Assembly: GCA_937949995.1 (NCBI GenBank)
Contig: CALFEO010000008.1
Span: 1-30,767 of the forward strand
From: an uncultured bacterium
Lineage (GTDB): Bacteria; Patescibacteriota; Patescibacteriia; 2-12-FULL-60-25
Direction: 5' to 3'
Length of the DNA stretch: 30,767 bases
The notes under the pieces were generated by a model. That model was not told the origin of the DNA. It worked only from the letters and a program-made list of their open reading frames with translations, and ran no database searches. This document shows positions 1 through 7,122 of this stretch, piece by piece (within the stretch, counting starts at the first letter, position 1; every line of letters begins with the position of its first letter). Both the position numbers and the translations under genes were made by a program.

Positions 1-131
1 GACGAGCATATCTCTATTTTAGCATAGAGTTTGCTAGTCTAGAGCCTTATTATTTATTATTTTTATTTTATGCAGTTAATTGTATCTTGTCATTAAGAAA
101 AACGCCAACTGACAAATAAAATGACTGCAAA
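1..131. other. left-edge stretch without a gene
   Basis: No convincing reading frame. A short hairpin (CTCTAT at 12-17 pairing with ATAGAG at 24-29) is present but has no good T-run, so it is not called a terminator. Confidence 0.4.
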
Positions 132-160
132 GCAAACAAAAAACCGCCCGAAGGCGGATT
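132..160 (-). terminator. intrinsic terminator of the small secreted protein gene
   Basis: On the minus strand CCGCC-TTCG-GGCGG (144-157) is followed by TTTTTTGTTTG. It lies about 20 bases past the stop at 178, so it should end the 178-675 transcript. Confidence 0.8.
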
Positions 161-177
161 TTGTCTTGGCGGACGTT

Positions 178-675
178 TTATTGTGCGTCTGCTGATTGAG
201 CCATGGGGCAACCTGCTCCGCGACCCATTCCCATTCCTTTACCCATACCTTTTCCTTTACCTCTTCCGGGATGTTCTAATCCCAATTCTTCGCCAATCGT
301 ACGTGCACTTTCCATGTGTTGGTGCATTTCAGCAAATTTGGCAAAATTATCGGCCGTAATGGATTTAAGATGTTCGGGCAATTCTTCATCTTGTGATACA
401 AGATTGAACCATGCTTGGTAATCACCCGCTGATATCGCTGTATGAATAGCCTCGCGCTCTTCTTCAGTATGCATAAACGGACGAGCTTGTTCCGAAGCTT
501 GAAACGCGCCTCTTTGCATCATTCCTCTTTTGGCGCCATTTTGATTTTGCGCCTCGTTCGGAATATTAACGTTTGTATCGTTAGCTAACACTGAACCGGC
601 TATCGCCAAAGTACCGATTACCCCGGTAACAACACCGGCCTTTTTCCAAAAATCGTAGGTCATAACATGCAGCAT
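178..675 (-). CDS. small secreted Gly/Met/Lys-rich protein
   Basis: Predicted 165-residue exported protein of unknown function. The N-terminus (FWKKAGVVTGVIGTLAIAGSVLAND) is a classical signal peptide with probable cleavage after VLA. The middle is acidic and helical (HTEEEREAIHTAISAGDYQAW, then repeated Met/His), and the tail is GRGKGKGMGKGMGMGRG plus one Cys. The Met/His/Gly richness would suit metal binding or a Spy-like periplasmic chaperone, but that is inference. An ATG at 702 falls inside the TATAAT box, so it is rejected. The ATG at 675 has AGAGG six bases upstream; an ATG at 663 is the alternative. The gene lies downstream of the ECF sigma/anti-sigma pair on the same strand but has its own promoter, so it may be a target of that circuit. 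Confidence 0.72.
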   Translation of the reverse strand: MLHVMTYDFWKKAGVVTGVIGTLAIAGSVLANDTNVNIPNEAQNQNGAKRGMMQRGAFQASEQARPFMHTEEEREAIHTAISAGDYQAWFNLVSQDEELPEHLKSITADNFAKFAEMHQHMESARTIGEELGLEHPGRGKGKGMGKGMGMGRGAGCPMAQSADAQ

Positions 676-739
676 GTCCCGCCTCTGGCGGGATCCCGTC
701 ATTATATTTTAAATAGGTGCGGGATAACATGTAGCATGT
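665..739 (-). promoter_or_regulatory. promoter bracketed by two 13-bp palindromes
   Basis: A TATAAT box lies at 706..701 (minus strand); the -35 region (TGTTAT, 729..724) is weak. Two near-identical palindromes, ACATGCAGCATGT (665-677) and ACATGTAGCATGT (727-739), lie 62 bp apart, close to six helical turns, one over the -35 region and one over the ribosome-binding/start region. CCCGCC (678-683) and GGCGGG (687-692) form a hairpin that takes in the AGAGG ribosome-binding site. This arrangement suggests operator pairing plus translational control; no regulator is identified. Confidence 0.5.
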
Positions 740-926
740 AACAAATTTGTTGCCGATATCCCGATAAAATATTCGGGATGTTCATATGCGATAAACGGTT
801 AAAATTTGTTAAAGCTCATGCCATGCTCAAAAAAATTCAATTATTAATTATCTTATTCCCAACAAGGGATCGGACTCGGCCGGCGGCTAGCCTCCTCCCG
901 CCGTGTCCGTAAAACACTATACGATT
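740..926. other. structured intergenic DNA between the secreted protein and anti-sigma genes
   Basis: No gene is seen. It contains the palindrome AACAAATTTGTT (740-751), an ATCCCGA/TCGGGAT hairpin around 757-780, and a GC-rich hairpin (CGGCGG/CCGCCG with flanking GGAC/GTCC, roughly 869-909) just downstream of the anti-sigma stop. The GC-rich hairpin could slow or end transcription, but it has no T-run. Confidence 0.45.
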
Positions 927-1679
927 CTAACGGGAAAATTCTTTCATTTGATCATCCATGACCCGCTGAATATGTTGCATCCTTATTCCTCTGGGGCAAG
1001 GCATGATTCTTTCGGCTTGAAAAGCATTTATTGTTGTACTGGGAATGCCGAAAGCACGTACGCAAGTTTGTTCTTTCGTAAAATCAATATGCATTTGATC
1101 GCATTCGCTTATATCCACCATCCAAACAACTCCTCCGGGATCTCTTAATAATATCTGGCCCTTGCCAATCTCCTGAATTACTCCGACAATTCCGTTTTGA
1201 TCTATTTTAATTATTCTGTTTATACGAGGTCTTTGAAATAATTCATAGCCCGGTAAGTGCGATGCCGTTGCTTCGATATCTTCCGATAATCCAGCGGCGG
1301 AAATCGCTCCTCCCAAGGCCGTAAAAGCCAGCAACAAGGCTCCGCCGATCACGGCTGTTTTATATTTATAGCCCCTTGGAGCGCGCGCAAAAATCAAAAC
1401 CGCCGCATAAATCATTATCAAGCTCAATAAAATCCAAAACAAAGGCAAAACATCCAAAATCTTTGATAAAGTACCGTTATTTTTATATTCAAACAATAAA
1501 CCCCCCGGATCGGATATGAACCACATGGCAACTCCCGAAGACATGGCCCCCATGATCACAAAAGAAGCAAACACAATCCAAAGCAAAGCGTACTTTGCTT
1601 GTACGCGCCAGCGCGGTAAAGGAGCCGGCAATTCGCCGTGCTCTATCTTGGATTCAAATTGATCTGCTACGCTTGTCAT
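927..1679 (-). CDS. three-helix membrane protein, probable anti-sigma factor
   Basis: 250 residues. A cytosolic N-terminus of about 33 residues (MTSVADQFESKIEHG...) is followed by three hydrophobic segments (LLWIVFASFVIMGAMSSGVAMWFI; FWILLSLIMIYAAVLIF; AVIGGALLLAFTALGGAISAA) and a C-terminal domain of about 110 residues with two or three Cys (SECDQ, QTCVRAF, MPCPRG). The start is fixed by a four-base ATGA overlap with the sigma gene stop at 1676; a longer frame to 1745 exists but would overlap the sigma gene by about 70 bases. Translational coupling to an ECF sigma factor and a cytosol-membrane-outside layout are typical of anti-sigma factors. No zinc anti-sigma HxxxCxxC motif is visible, so the assignment rests on context. 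Confidence 0.7.
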   Translation of the reverse strand: MTSVADQFESKIEHGELPAPLPRWRVQAKYALLWIVFASFVIMGAMSSGVAMWFISDPGGLLFEYKNNGTLSKILDVLPLFWILLSLIMIYAAVLIFARAPRGYKYKTAVIGGALLLAFTALGGAISAAGLSEDIEATASHLPGYELFQRPRINRIIKIDQNGIVGVIQEIGKGQILLRDPGGVVWMVDISECDQMHIDFTKEQTCVRAFGIPSTTINAFQAERIMPCPRGIRMQHIQRVMDDQMKEFSR

Positions 1680-2266
1680 ATATTGGTTGAAATTTTCCTG
1701 TTGTCGGCTGATTTTTGAAATTTTATTTTTGCCCTGCGTATCCACGTTGCCACGGTACCTGCCGGCGCGCGCAAAATATCGCTGATTTCATCATACGTCT
1801 TCTCTTCCATATACGCCAAAATCAACACGGTTCTGTCGCGTTCGGGTAATTCGTGCAATATTTTTTTAACCGCTTCGGCCGTTAAAGACTGATCCGCTAA
1901 CTTTGTCGCGTCATCTTTAGCCGATAATATACGCGCCAACCCCTCATCCTCATCATCAATCGAAAAATCCCCCATTTCTTTTTTCTTTTTTCTGTATGTG
2001 GAGATGGTTCTATTATGGACTATCCTGTAAATCCAACTGGAAAATTTTAACGTCGGATTAAAAACAGCTATATTTTTATAAGCATCCATAAACGACTCTT
2101 GCAGAATATCCTCCGCATCCTCCAATGAAAAGCCGCTAATACGCCTGATATACGCCAAAAGACGCGGTTCATAGCGCCGAATCAACTGTACAAAAGCCTG
2201 CGCATCCGCCAATACCATTTGCGCCAATTCTTCGTCGGTTTTATTTTGGTATAAATCCGCATTCAT
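1676..2266 (-). CDS. ECF-family RNA polymerase sigma factor
   Basis: 196 residues, the usual length for a sigma-70 group 4 (ECF, RpoE-like) factor. Region 2 spans about residues 24-93 and includes DAEDILQESFMDAYKNI and FSSWIYRIVHNRTI, the core-binding and -10 recognition segments. Region 4 spans about 131-184 and includes LPERDRTVLILAYMEEKTYDEIS and the helix-turn-helix end GTVATWIRRAKIKF. An acidic linker (DDEDEG) joins them. Its stop overlaps the start of the downstream membrane gene by ATGA, so the two are co-translated. TATACA at 2281..2276 lies nine bases before the ATG, suggesting a near-leaderless transcript. Confidence 0.93.
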   Translation of the reverse strand: MNADLYQNKTDEELAQMVLADAQAFVQLIRRYEPRLLAYIRRISGFSLEDAEDILQESFMDAYKNIAVFNPTLKFSSWIYRIVHNRTISTYRKKKKEMGDFSIDDEDEGLARILSAKDDATKLADQSLTAEAVKKILHELPERDRTVLILAYMEEKTYDEISDILRAPAGTVATWIRRAKIKFQKSADNRKISTNI

Positions 2267-2333
2267 AGCGGTAATTGTATAGTACGCAACAAATTACGCA
2301 ATACTTTCAATCGAACAAATCACCATTTAATGC

Positions 2334-2339
2334 TATAAT
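2334..2339 (+). promoter_or_regulatory. -10 box of the 2350 gene
   Basis: A perfect TATAAT ends ten bases before the ATG at 2350, placing transcription start about 2346 and leaving a leader of only a few bases. No Shine-Dalgarno sequence is present. Confidence 0.6.
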
Positions 2340-2349
2340 TGTTATTATT

Positions 2350-3501
2350 ATGCAAACAATGCCCCAAATGGAACCAAGGATGAAACATCCTCACGTCATA
2401 TTGCAAAGAGAACCTGTTAAAAACCGACCTGATACCGTAGTTGAAGAAAAACTCGAATCCATGGAAACATCGCCGCATGCGGTATTTGATTATAATAAAG
2501 CGATACAGCTGTTTCGTATAAGTGTGGAGACGAATCGCCAAGGCGAATCCCGTGAAATAGAAACCGAATTCCAAAACCGCATAATCCGCTACATGCTTCA
2601 CAAACCTCTTTCACAGATAGATCCACTGTTGCAAAAAATCAGCAGTGAAGCTCAAAAAACATCATCCAAACCGGGAATGAATAAAGCGTTCACTACTGCA
2701 AAAAATCAATTATTAAGAGGCATCGAGTCTGTAATCGAAGTGTTGCGAGAATTGGAAGTGCAATTTCACAAAGACAGGCTGGCCGGCAAGACACCATCAT
2801 CCGCTCAATTGTTTTTGGGTACTAACAATAAATTGGACGCAAAATCCGCCATAGACGTTATCTCCATCGAATATGAACCCGAACAAGCTCCCAAAAGAAT
2901 CGAATTGCACCAAGTAAAAAGCCGAAGAGGACCCCCGGTTAATTCAGAAGAAATAAGAATAATTCAAGATAAACATGCTGAATTTGTAAAAAGCTTAGCC
3001 ACCCGAGACTACGCCGCTTCTTACAAATGGAGCCGAGAATTACTTAAACGGGAAGAGGTGAAATTTAATGAAATTTTATTGGCGTTTAGAGAAAAAAAAT
3101 CTCCCAAAGCCATCTTTGAAATATTGGCGCATTATGACGATTTAATGGTAGCTATTTTAGCCGAACCGCCGGTTGATATTTCCGAAGATTCATTGGAGGA
3201 ATATATAAATATTTATGCGCCCGATGCTTCTTTACACATGTTATATACTTTTTTTCATTACAAATCTTATGAAGAATTGGTAACTACGTTTAACTCAAAC
3301 AACAAATTGAACCCCGCTCAGCAAAAAACGATTTCAGCATTGCATTCGTGGTGCTTGGGATATTTGCCGCCGCTCGAAAAAATCCAAGCCCTGCACGAAC
3401 AATTGGATTTTGATCCCAACCACCCCTCATACATTACCCGTGATACCGAATTTTGGTCTGTCATCGATCACGCCGGAAAACCAATCATAAAACGGCTTTA
3501 A
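2350..3501 (+). CDS. hypothetical cytosolic protein with a nuclease-like segment
   Basis: 384 residues from the ATG at 2350, which follows TATAAT closely; the frame is open from 2275, but that part lies upstream of the -10 box. There is no signal peptide or membrane segment. The N-terminal third is helical. A central strand-like block, AIDVISIEYEP followed by RIELHQVKSRR, recalls the D...(E/Q)xK core of PD-(D/E)xK nucleases, in which Q can replace E (Mrr-like enzymes). The C-terminal half is helical with several Trp and Tyr. I do not recognise the family. The nuclease reading is a weak motif-level inference, since the rest of the core is not evident. It is followed by the small 3578 gene on the same strand. 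Confidence 0.7.
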   Translation: MQTMPQMEPRMKHPHVILQREPVKNRPDTVVEEKLESMETSPHAVFDYNKAIQLFRISVETNRQGESREIETEFQNRIIRYMLHKPLSQIDPLLQKISSEAQKTSSKPGMNKAFTTAKNQLLRGIESVIEVLRELEVQFHKDRLAGKTPSSAQLFLGTNNKLDAKSAIDVISIEYEPEQAPKRIELHQVKSRRGPPVNSEEIRIIQDKHAEFVKSLATRDYAASYKWSRELLKREEVKFNEILLAFREKKSPKAIFEILAHYDDLMVAILAEPPVDISEDSLEEYINIYAPDASLHMLYTFFHYKSYEELVTTFNSNNKLNPAQQKTISALHSWCLGYLPPLEKIQALHEQLDFDPNHPSYITRDTEFWSVIDHAGKPIIKRL

Positions 3502-3511
3502 TCAATGACTA

Positions 3512-3540
3512 TTGACAAAACCAACAAATACATTTAATAT
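3512..3540 (+). promoter_or_regulatory. promoter TTGACA-17-TAATAT
   Basis: A consensus -35 (TTGACA, 3512-3517) and TAATAT (3535-3540) lie 17 bases apart, between the 2350 gene and the small gene at 3578. Transcription from here would begin near 3547. Confidence 0.5.
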
Positions 3541-3577
3541 GCAAAATCCTTTCACTTCAACAAAGGAACCCGAAACA

Positions 3578-3799
3578 ATGGCTGACAAAATTCAAATATT
3601 GGCGGCTCAACTGGGTTTTTCCGGGGTAAATAAAACAACTCTCCCCGACGAAAAAATTCTTACAGAAATATTCGATACATATCTCCATTTGTTTCAGCAC
3701 CCTGAAATCAAAGCTATCATGGAACGCCAAAAAAATGGCGAAATAACCCGCAAACAAATGTGGGCGGAGATGATAGCCAAAGCCGAAGAATTGGAATAA
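3578..3799 (+). CDS. small hypothetical protein
   Basis: 73 residues from the ATG at 3578 (MADKIQILAAQLGFSG...). AAAGGA (3562-3567) lies ten bases upstream as ribosome-binding site, and the promoter at 3512-3540 overlaps the alternative starts (TTG 3512, ATG 3539). The protein is soluble, acidic and mostly helical (LTEIFDTYLHLFQHPEIKAIMERQKNGEITRKQMWAEMIAKAEELE). No known domain is recognised. A terminator follows at 3843. Confidence 0.6.
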   Translation: MADKIQILAAQLGFSGVNKTTLPDEKILTEIFDTYLHLFQHPEIKAIMERQKNGEITRKQMWAEMIAKAEELE

Positions 3800-3842
3800 T
3801 GACCAATTTAATTCGTCACATAATTTTTCCAGAATTAATCAT

Positions 3843-3872
3843 ACATCGCCAATCTCGGCGGTGTTTTTCTTT
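3843..3872 (+). terminator. terminator of the 3578 gene
   Basis: ACATCGCC (3843-3850) and GGCGGTGT (3857-3864) form an eight-pair stem with one T-G pair, followed by TTTTTCTTT. Confidence 0.75.
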
Positions 3873-3884
3873 ATACGCAAACAT

Positions 3885-3909
3885 AAAACCGCTGATTATT
3901 GGTCAGCGG
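3885..3909 (-). terminator. terminator of the 3950-5386 gene
   Basis: CCGCTGA (3889-3895) and TCAGCGG (3903-3909) form a perfect seven-pair stem. On the minus strand it is followed by TTTTATGTTTG. Confidence 0.7.
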
Positions 3910-3949
3910 CTGATTAAAAAGATTTGTTCGATAGATGTTATGAAAGCTT

Positions 3950-5386
3950 CTAGCTAAAAGCATAGGCCCCATAACGCCCTCTGCACAACAATTTTTCTTG
4001 TTGTGACAAAAGGTGAACATTGTCGAAATTTTTGTTCATATCGGCCCCGCCATTTTTTTGGCGATACCGTTCTTGCGAAATGTACATAACTCGGTCTACC
4101 CGAGGTCCGGCTCTTGTATAAGCCCTGCCGGCGGACTGATTTTGCGTTTTTGTACCGTTTATCCCTACGAAGAAACTTCTGTTCAACTCGTTCGTGGCGG
4201 TATTCTCCGCCAAACGATACTGCACTCTTTGATCAATCTCTTCAGGCGCAAGCTCTGCGGGAGCCTGATTGTACCCTTGTTTCGGCTTTGCCGGTTCCGC
4301 ACTTGGCGCGGGATTCGTTTCCGCCGAATCATTGGTTACCCAAGTATCGGCTATACGCAAAAAGATTTTCTGTCCGGCCTGCAAAGCAAATCCGAACTTC
4401 TTATCTTTATGCTCCTTAAACCAATCCGCGTAAAAAGTCCGTCCCGGCTCTTTCCATTGAGGCTTTTTGATATTCCAGCGCCCTTCATGAAAGCGCAGGT
4501 TTTTTCCGCGTACCGGCTTGGTCTCATCCTCCAGGTAATACGGAATGATATCCGCCGCATCATTGTTATGCGCCACCTGGTTCGCCTCAAAGCTATGCTT
4601 GGGCAGGCAACGCTTCAAATCCGCGACATCGGCACCCGGACGGACGAACAAGTAAACATCGCCGTCCGGATCCAGTTGAACCAATTCCGTATTTTTGGGA
4701 ATACAGCGTATACTTTTGCGGCGTTCGGCATTACGCGCTTCGACTTGGGCTGCGGCCAAAGGCTGTGTCTTGGCGAAATCCCCTAAATACGACAAATCCG
4801 GTTTGGCCTTCTTGGGCGCTCGTGCGATTTTTGGCGCCGGCGCAGGCAAGGCTGATGGAGCCGAAACCGCCGGAGCGTTTTCCAACTCTCGCAATTCCGC
4901 CAGAGCCGATTCGGCATCCCGATTGTCATCGGGATATGCAGTCTGAATCGGTGCCGGTGTTTCGTATTTGTTGAATACGCGCTCGCCAACCTCTTTGTTA
5001 TAAGTCGGCAATCGCGCTCCCAGATCATTTGAACATAACAACGCCTGCACCGTCGGCGGATTTTGCATCGGCCGATAATCAGCTCCGTTTTTACGGGCAC
5101 TATGATCGGACAAGCATCTTTCATAATACTTGCCTTCGCGCCAAGTGCTTGGTGCAAAGTTATTCAACTGTTGACACACGCTGAACACGCAACGCACAGC
5201 ATCAGGATCATGCCTGACCGTTTCGAGAATGTGGACATAGCGTTCGTAGCCGTAATCACCCGGCCCCAAGATGCGCATTCCCGAATTACCGGTTCCCGCA
5301 TCTTTATCCGCATTGGCGTAAGCGGAAACCAGCATGATCAGCAAGAACGAGAATAACGAAAACAGCCGATTTTTGATTTGTTTCAT
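3950..5386 (-). CDS. secreted Pro/Ala-linker protein of unknown function
   Basis: 478 residues. The signal peptide (MKQIKNRLFSLFSFLLIMLVSAYANA) is followed by a Cys-containing region (VRCVFSVCQQLNNF, YERCLSDHS, QALLCSND), which suggests disulfides outside the cell. An Ala/Pro-rich linker spans residues ~168-190. A second region (RCIPKNTELVQLDPDGDVYLFVRPGADVADLKRCLPKHSF) reads like a small beta barrel, and the C-terminal half is charged and low in hydrophobics. I do not recognise the family. The start is the ATG at 5386 with CGGAG five bases upstream; a GTG at 5392 is in frame. Flanking terminators suggest a single-gene transcript. Confidence 0.7.
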   Translation of the reverse strand: MKQIKNRLFSLFSFLLIMLVSAYANADKDAGTGNSGMRILGPGDYGYERYVHILETVRHDPDAVRCVFSVCQQLNNFAPSTWREGKYYERCLSDHSARKNGADYRPMQNPPTVQALLCSNDLGARLPTYNKEVGERVFNKYETPAPIQTAYPDDNRDAESALAELRELENAPAVSAPSALPAPAPKIARAPKKAKPDLSYLGDFAKTQPLAAAQVEARNAERRKSIRCIPKNTELVQLDPDGDVYLFVRPGADVADLKRCLPKHSFEANQVAHNNDAADIIPYYLEDETKPVRGKNLRFHEGRWNIKKPQWKEPGRTFYADWFKEHKDKKFGFALQAGQKIFLRIADTWVTNDSAETNPAPSAEPAKPKQGYNQAPAELAPEEIDQRVQYRLAENTATNELNRSFFVGINGTKTQNQSAGRAYTRAGPRVDRVMYISQERYRQKNGGADMNKNFDNVHLLSQQEKLLCRGRYGAYAFS

Positions 5387-5505
5387 CTTCACTCCGTTTT
5401 TGATATTTTTTGATGCGCCGAGATTATTTCATCTTGCGCATATTTTTCGATGTTCTTTTCCCGAATCCGAGGAGATCAAGGATATCCCACTTTGCATTAA
5501 ATAAT

Positions 5506-5522
5506 CCGCCTTGTCAAGGCGG
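5506..5522 (-). terminator. hairpin after uppP
   Basis: CCGCCTTG and CAAGGCGG pair over eight bases with a one-base centre, followed on the minus strand by ATTATTTAAT. The weak T-run makes it a plausible rather than certain terminator. Confidence 0.5.
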
Positions 5523-5556
5523 ACGTAAACTTCCCAAGCATCAAAACACCTCTGTT

Positions 5557-6360
5557 TTACATCATTTTATAGCCAAAATAAGCCAAAACCAATAAACCCA
5601 AGACTATTCTGTAATACGCAAAAGGAATGAATGTATTGGTCCGGATAAAACCCAAAAACCACTTGCTAACCGCATAAGCGGTTACAAACGAAACGATAAA
5701 ACCGACAGCAAGCAACCAAAAATCCTGCACAGACAAACCCCGATCATATTTTAACAATGAGTAACCTCCGGCCGCGAGCAAAGTCGGCACTGCCAATAAA
5801 AAAGAAAACTTCACCGCAAGTACTCTTGAATAACCCAATAACAATAATCCAACTATTGTTGCACCGGAACGCGAAGTTCCCGGAATCATAGCCAATGATT
5901 GAGCCAAACCAATTAACACGGCATGATTATAACTGATCGAATCTTGAATCTCATTTTTTAAATCCGGCAATTTTTTTCGAGCTGTTTCAATAAAATAAAA
6001 AGCGATGCCATAAACAATTAATGCGATTGCCACAACCCACGGTGAAAAAAGATATTCCTCTATATAATCACTCAACAAAACACCCAATATGGCCGTAACA
6101 ACAAACGCAACAAATATCTTTCCCCATTTTGCTTCTATGGCTTTAAAATTCAACTTCTCCGGCCACAGATCCTTCCAAAAAATAATAATCACCGCCAATA
6201 TCGCTCCGGACTGAATCACGATATTAAACATTTTTGTAAAACTTTCTTCAAAAGCAAACCACTCGTTAAACAAAATCAAATGCCCGGTCGAACTGATCGG
6301 TAAAAATTCGGTCACACCTTCCACAACTCCCAAAATAATTGCTATCAAAAAATCTTGCAT
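5557..6360 (-). CDS. uppP: undecaprenyl-diphosphate phosphatase UppP/BacA
   Basis: 267 residues, the normal length. UppP dephosphorylates undecaprenyl diphosphate at the membrane, recycling the lipid carrier for peptidoglycan and glycan export; overproduction confers bacitracin tolerance in other bacteria. Both family signatures are present: EGVTEFLPISSTGHL near residue 14 and PGTSRSGAT in the second half, which hold the catalytic Glu, Ser and Arg residues. Around seven or eight hydrophobic segments are visible. The frame is open to 6402, but MQDFLIAIILG at 6360 is the typical family start. No Shine-Dalgarno sequence is seen. Confidence 0.95.
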   Translation of the reverse strand: MQDFLIAIILGVVEGVTEFLPISSTGHLILFNEWFAFEESFTKMFNIVIQSGAILAVIIIFWKDLWPEKLNFKAIEAKWGKIFVAFVVTAILGVLLSDYIEEYLFSPWVVAIALIVYGIAFYFIETARKKLPDLKNEIQDSISYNHAVLIGLAQSLAMIPGTSRSGATIVGLLLLGYSRVLAVKFSFLLAVPTLLAAGGYSLLKYDRGLSVQDFWLLAVGFIVSFVTAYAVSKWFLGFIRTNTFIPFAYYRIVLGLLVLAYFGYKMM

Positions 6361-6827
6361 AGTAGTCGTAACGTAATAACGTCGTAACCCCGAAGAACTC
6401 ATTTCATTCGTTTTTGGGGCGGGCTGTTTATAAAGTTCATAACGAGTTCAGTAGTTACGACGGATCCTCCCCCGCCCGCCTCGCAAGCTAGAGCGTTGCG
6501 GGCAGGCAACCTCCTTACTAAGGAGGTGCTTCGCATAAGTTATTCCTAGTTCCTAGTTCCTAGTTCCTAGTTCCTAGTTCCTAGTTCCAAGTTCGTAGTT
6601 CGAGGTTCGCATTTCAGTTACGACGGATCCTCCCAACCTCCTTACTAAGGAGGTGCTCCGTGTAAGCTATTCCCGTTCCCAGATCCTAATTCCTAGTTCC
6701 AAATTCGAGGTTCCCTCCTTCGCCAAGGCTTCGGTGGGCAAGCGTGATTCGCGGTTAGTGTTTCGCCGTTCGACGTTCGACGTTAGACATTCGCCCGCCG
6801 TCCGTAGCTTCAGCGAAGGATGGACGT
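6361..6827. repeat. gene-free repeat region: heptad tracts and a duplicated block
   Basis: No gene is credible in these 467 bases. Six exact tandem copies of CCTAGTT run at 6545-6586, continuing in register as three degenerate heptads to 6607. Further in-register heptad tracts lie at 6678-6712, 6743-6791 and 6822-6856, with consensus roughly CNNNNTT. A block containing GTTACGACGGATCCTCCC and then the palindrome ACCTCCTTACTAAGGAGGT occurs twice (about 6447-6545 and 6613-6670). The first copy carries an extra hairpin-forming insertion of about 36 bp (near 6473-6508). A CGTAGCTTCAGCGAAGG motif lies near 6803. Confidence 0.8.
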
Positions 6828-7097
6828 TCATGGTTCGACGTTCAAAATTCGATTTCCCCCGTTCTTCTCCGCTATATATTTATTGACCGTATGCGCCAGA
6901 TACCAAATGGCAAGCGCCGTAATTCCGATATCATCAAGCCAGCCGAATAAAGGCATAAGATCGGGAATCAAATCAATGGGCCAAATCAAATACAAAACCG
7001 CAAGTAAGACTCCGGCTTTGGGTTTCCAATTGGTATTTTTATCCAAAATAAAGCCCAAGAGCGACTTCCAGTATGGTAAATAATTTACTTGTTTCAT
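6828..7097 (-). CDS. DUF1232 (YkvA-family) membrane protein
   Basis: 89 residues. The diagnostic DUF1232 core YLIWPIDLIPDLMPLFGWLDDIG is present (residues ~36-58), preceded by a hydrophobic segment and followed by a second one (ALAIWYLAHTV). The function of the family is not established; members are small membrane proteins. The stop at 6828 lies inside the heptad repeat tract, so the last residues (ILNVEP) are encoded by repeat DNA. The gene follows the HIT gene by 25 bases on the same strand, probably in the same transcript. Confidence 0.88.
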   Translation of the reverse strand: MKQVNYLPYWKSLLGFILDKNTNWKPKAGVLLAVLYLIWPIDLIPDLMPLFGWLDDIGITALAIWYLAHTVNKYIAEKNGGNRILNVEP

Positions 7098-7122
7098 AAT
7101 AACTCAATCAACAATTTGTAGA

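Noticed and set aside
1676..1745. longer anti-sigma frame beginning at 1745
   Set aside because: It would overlap the sigma gene by about 70 bases, while the ATGA junction at 1676-1679 gives a normal coupled start.
4013..4786. 257-residue plus-strand open frame
   Set aside because: It lies antisense to the secreted protein gene, has no ribosome-binding site or recognisable domain, and its Arg/Ile-rich composition is that of a reverse-frame shadow.
6545..6607. CRISPR-like array
   Set aside because: The repeats are seven bases long and contiguous, with no spacers, and no cas gene is in the window.
6653..6886. 77-residue plus-strand open frame
   Set aside because: It is a translation of the heptad repeats and has Arg/Ser/Phe periodicity from them.
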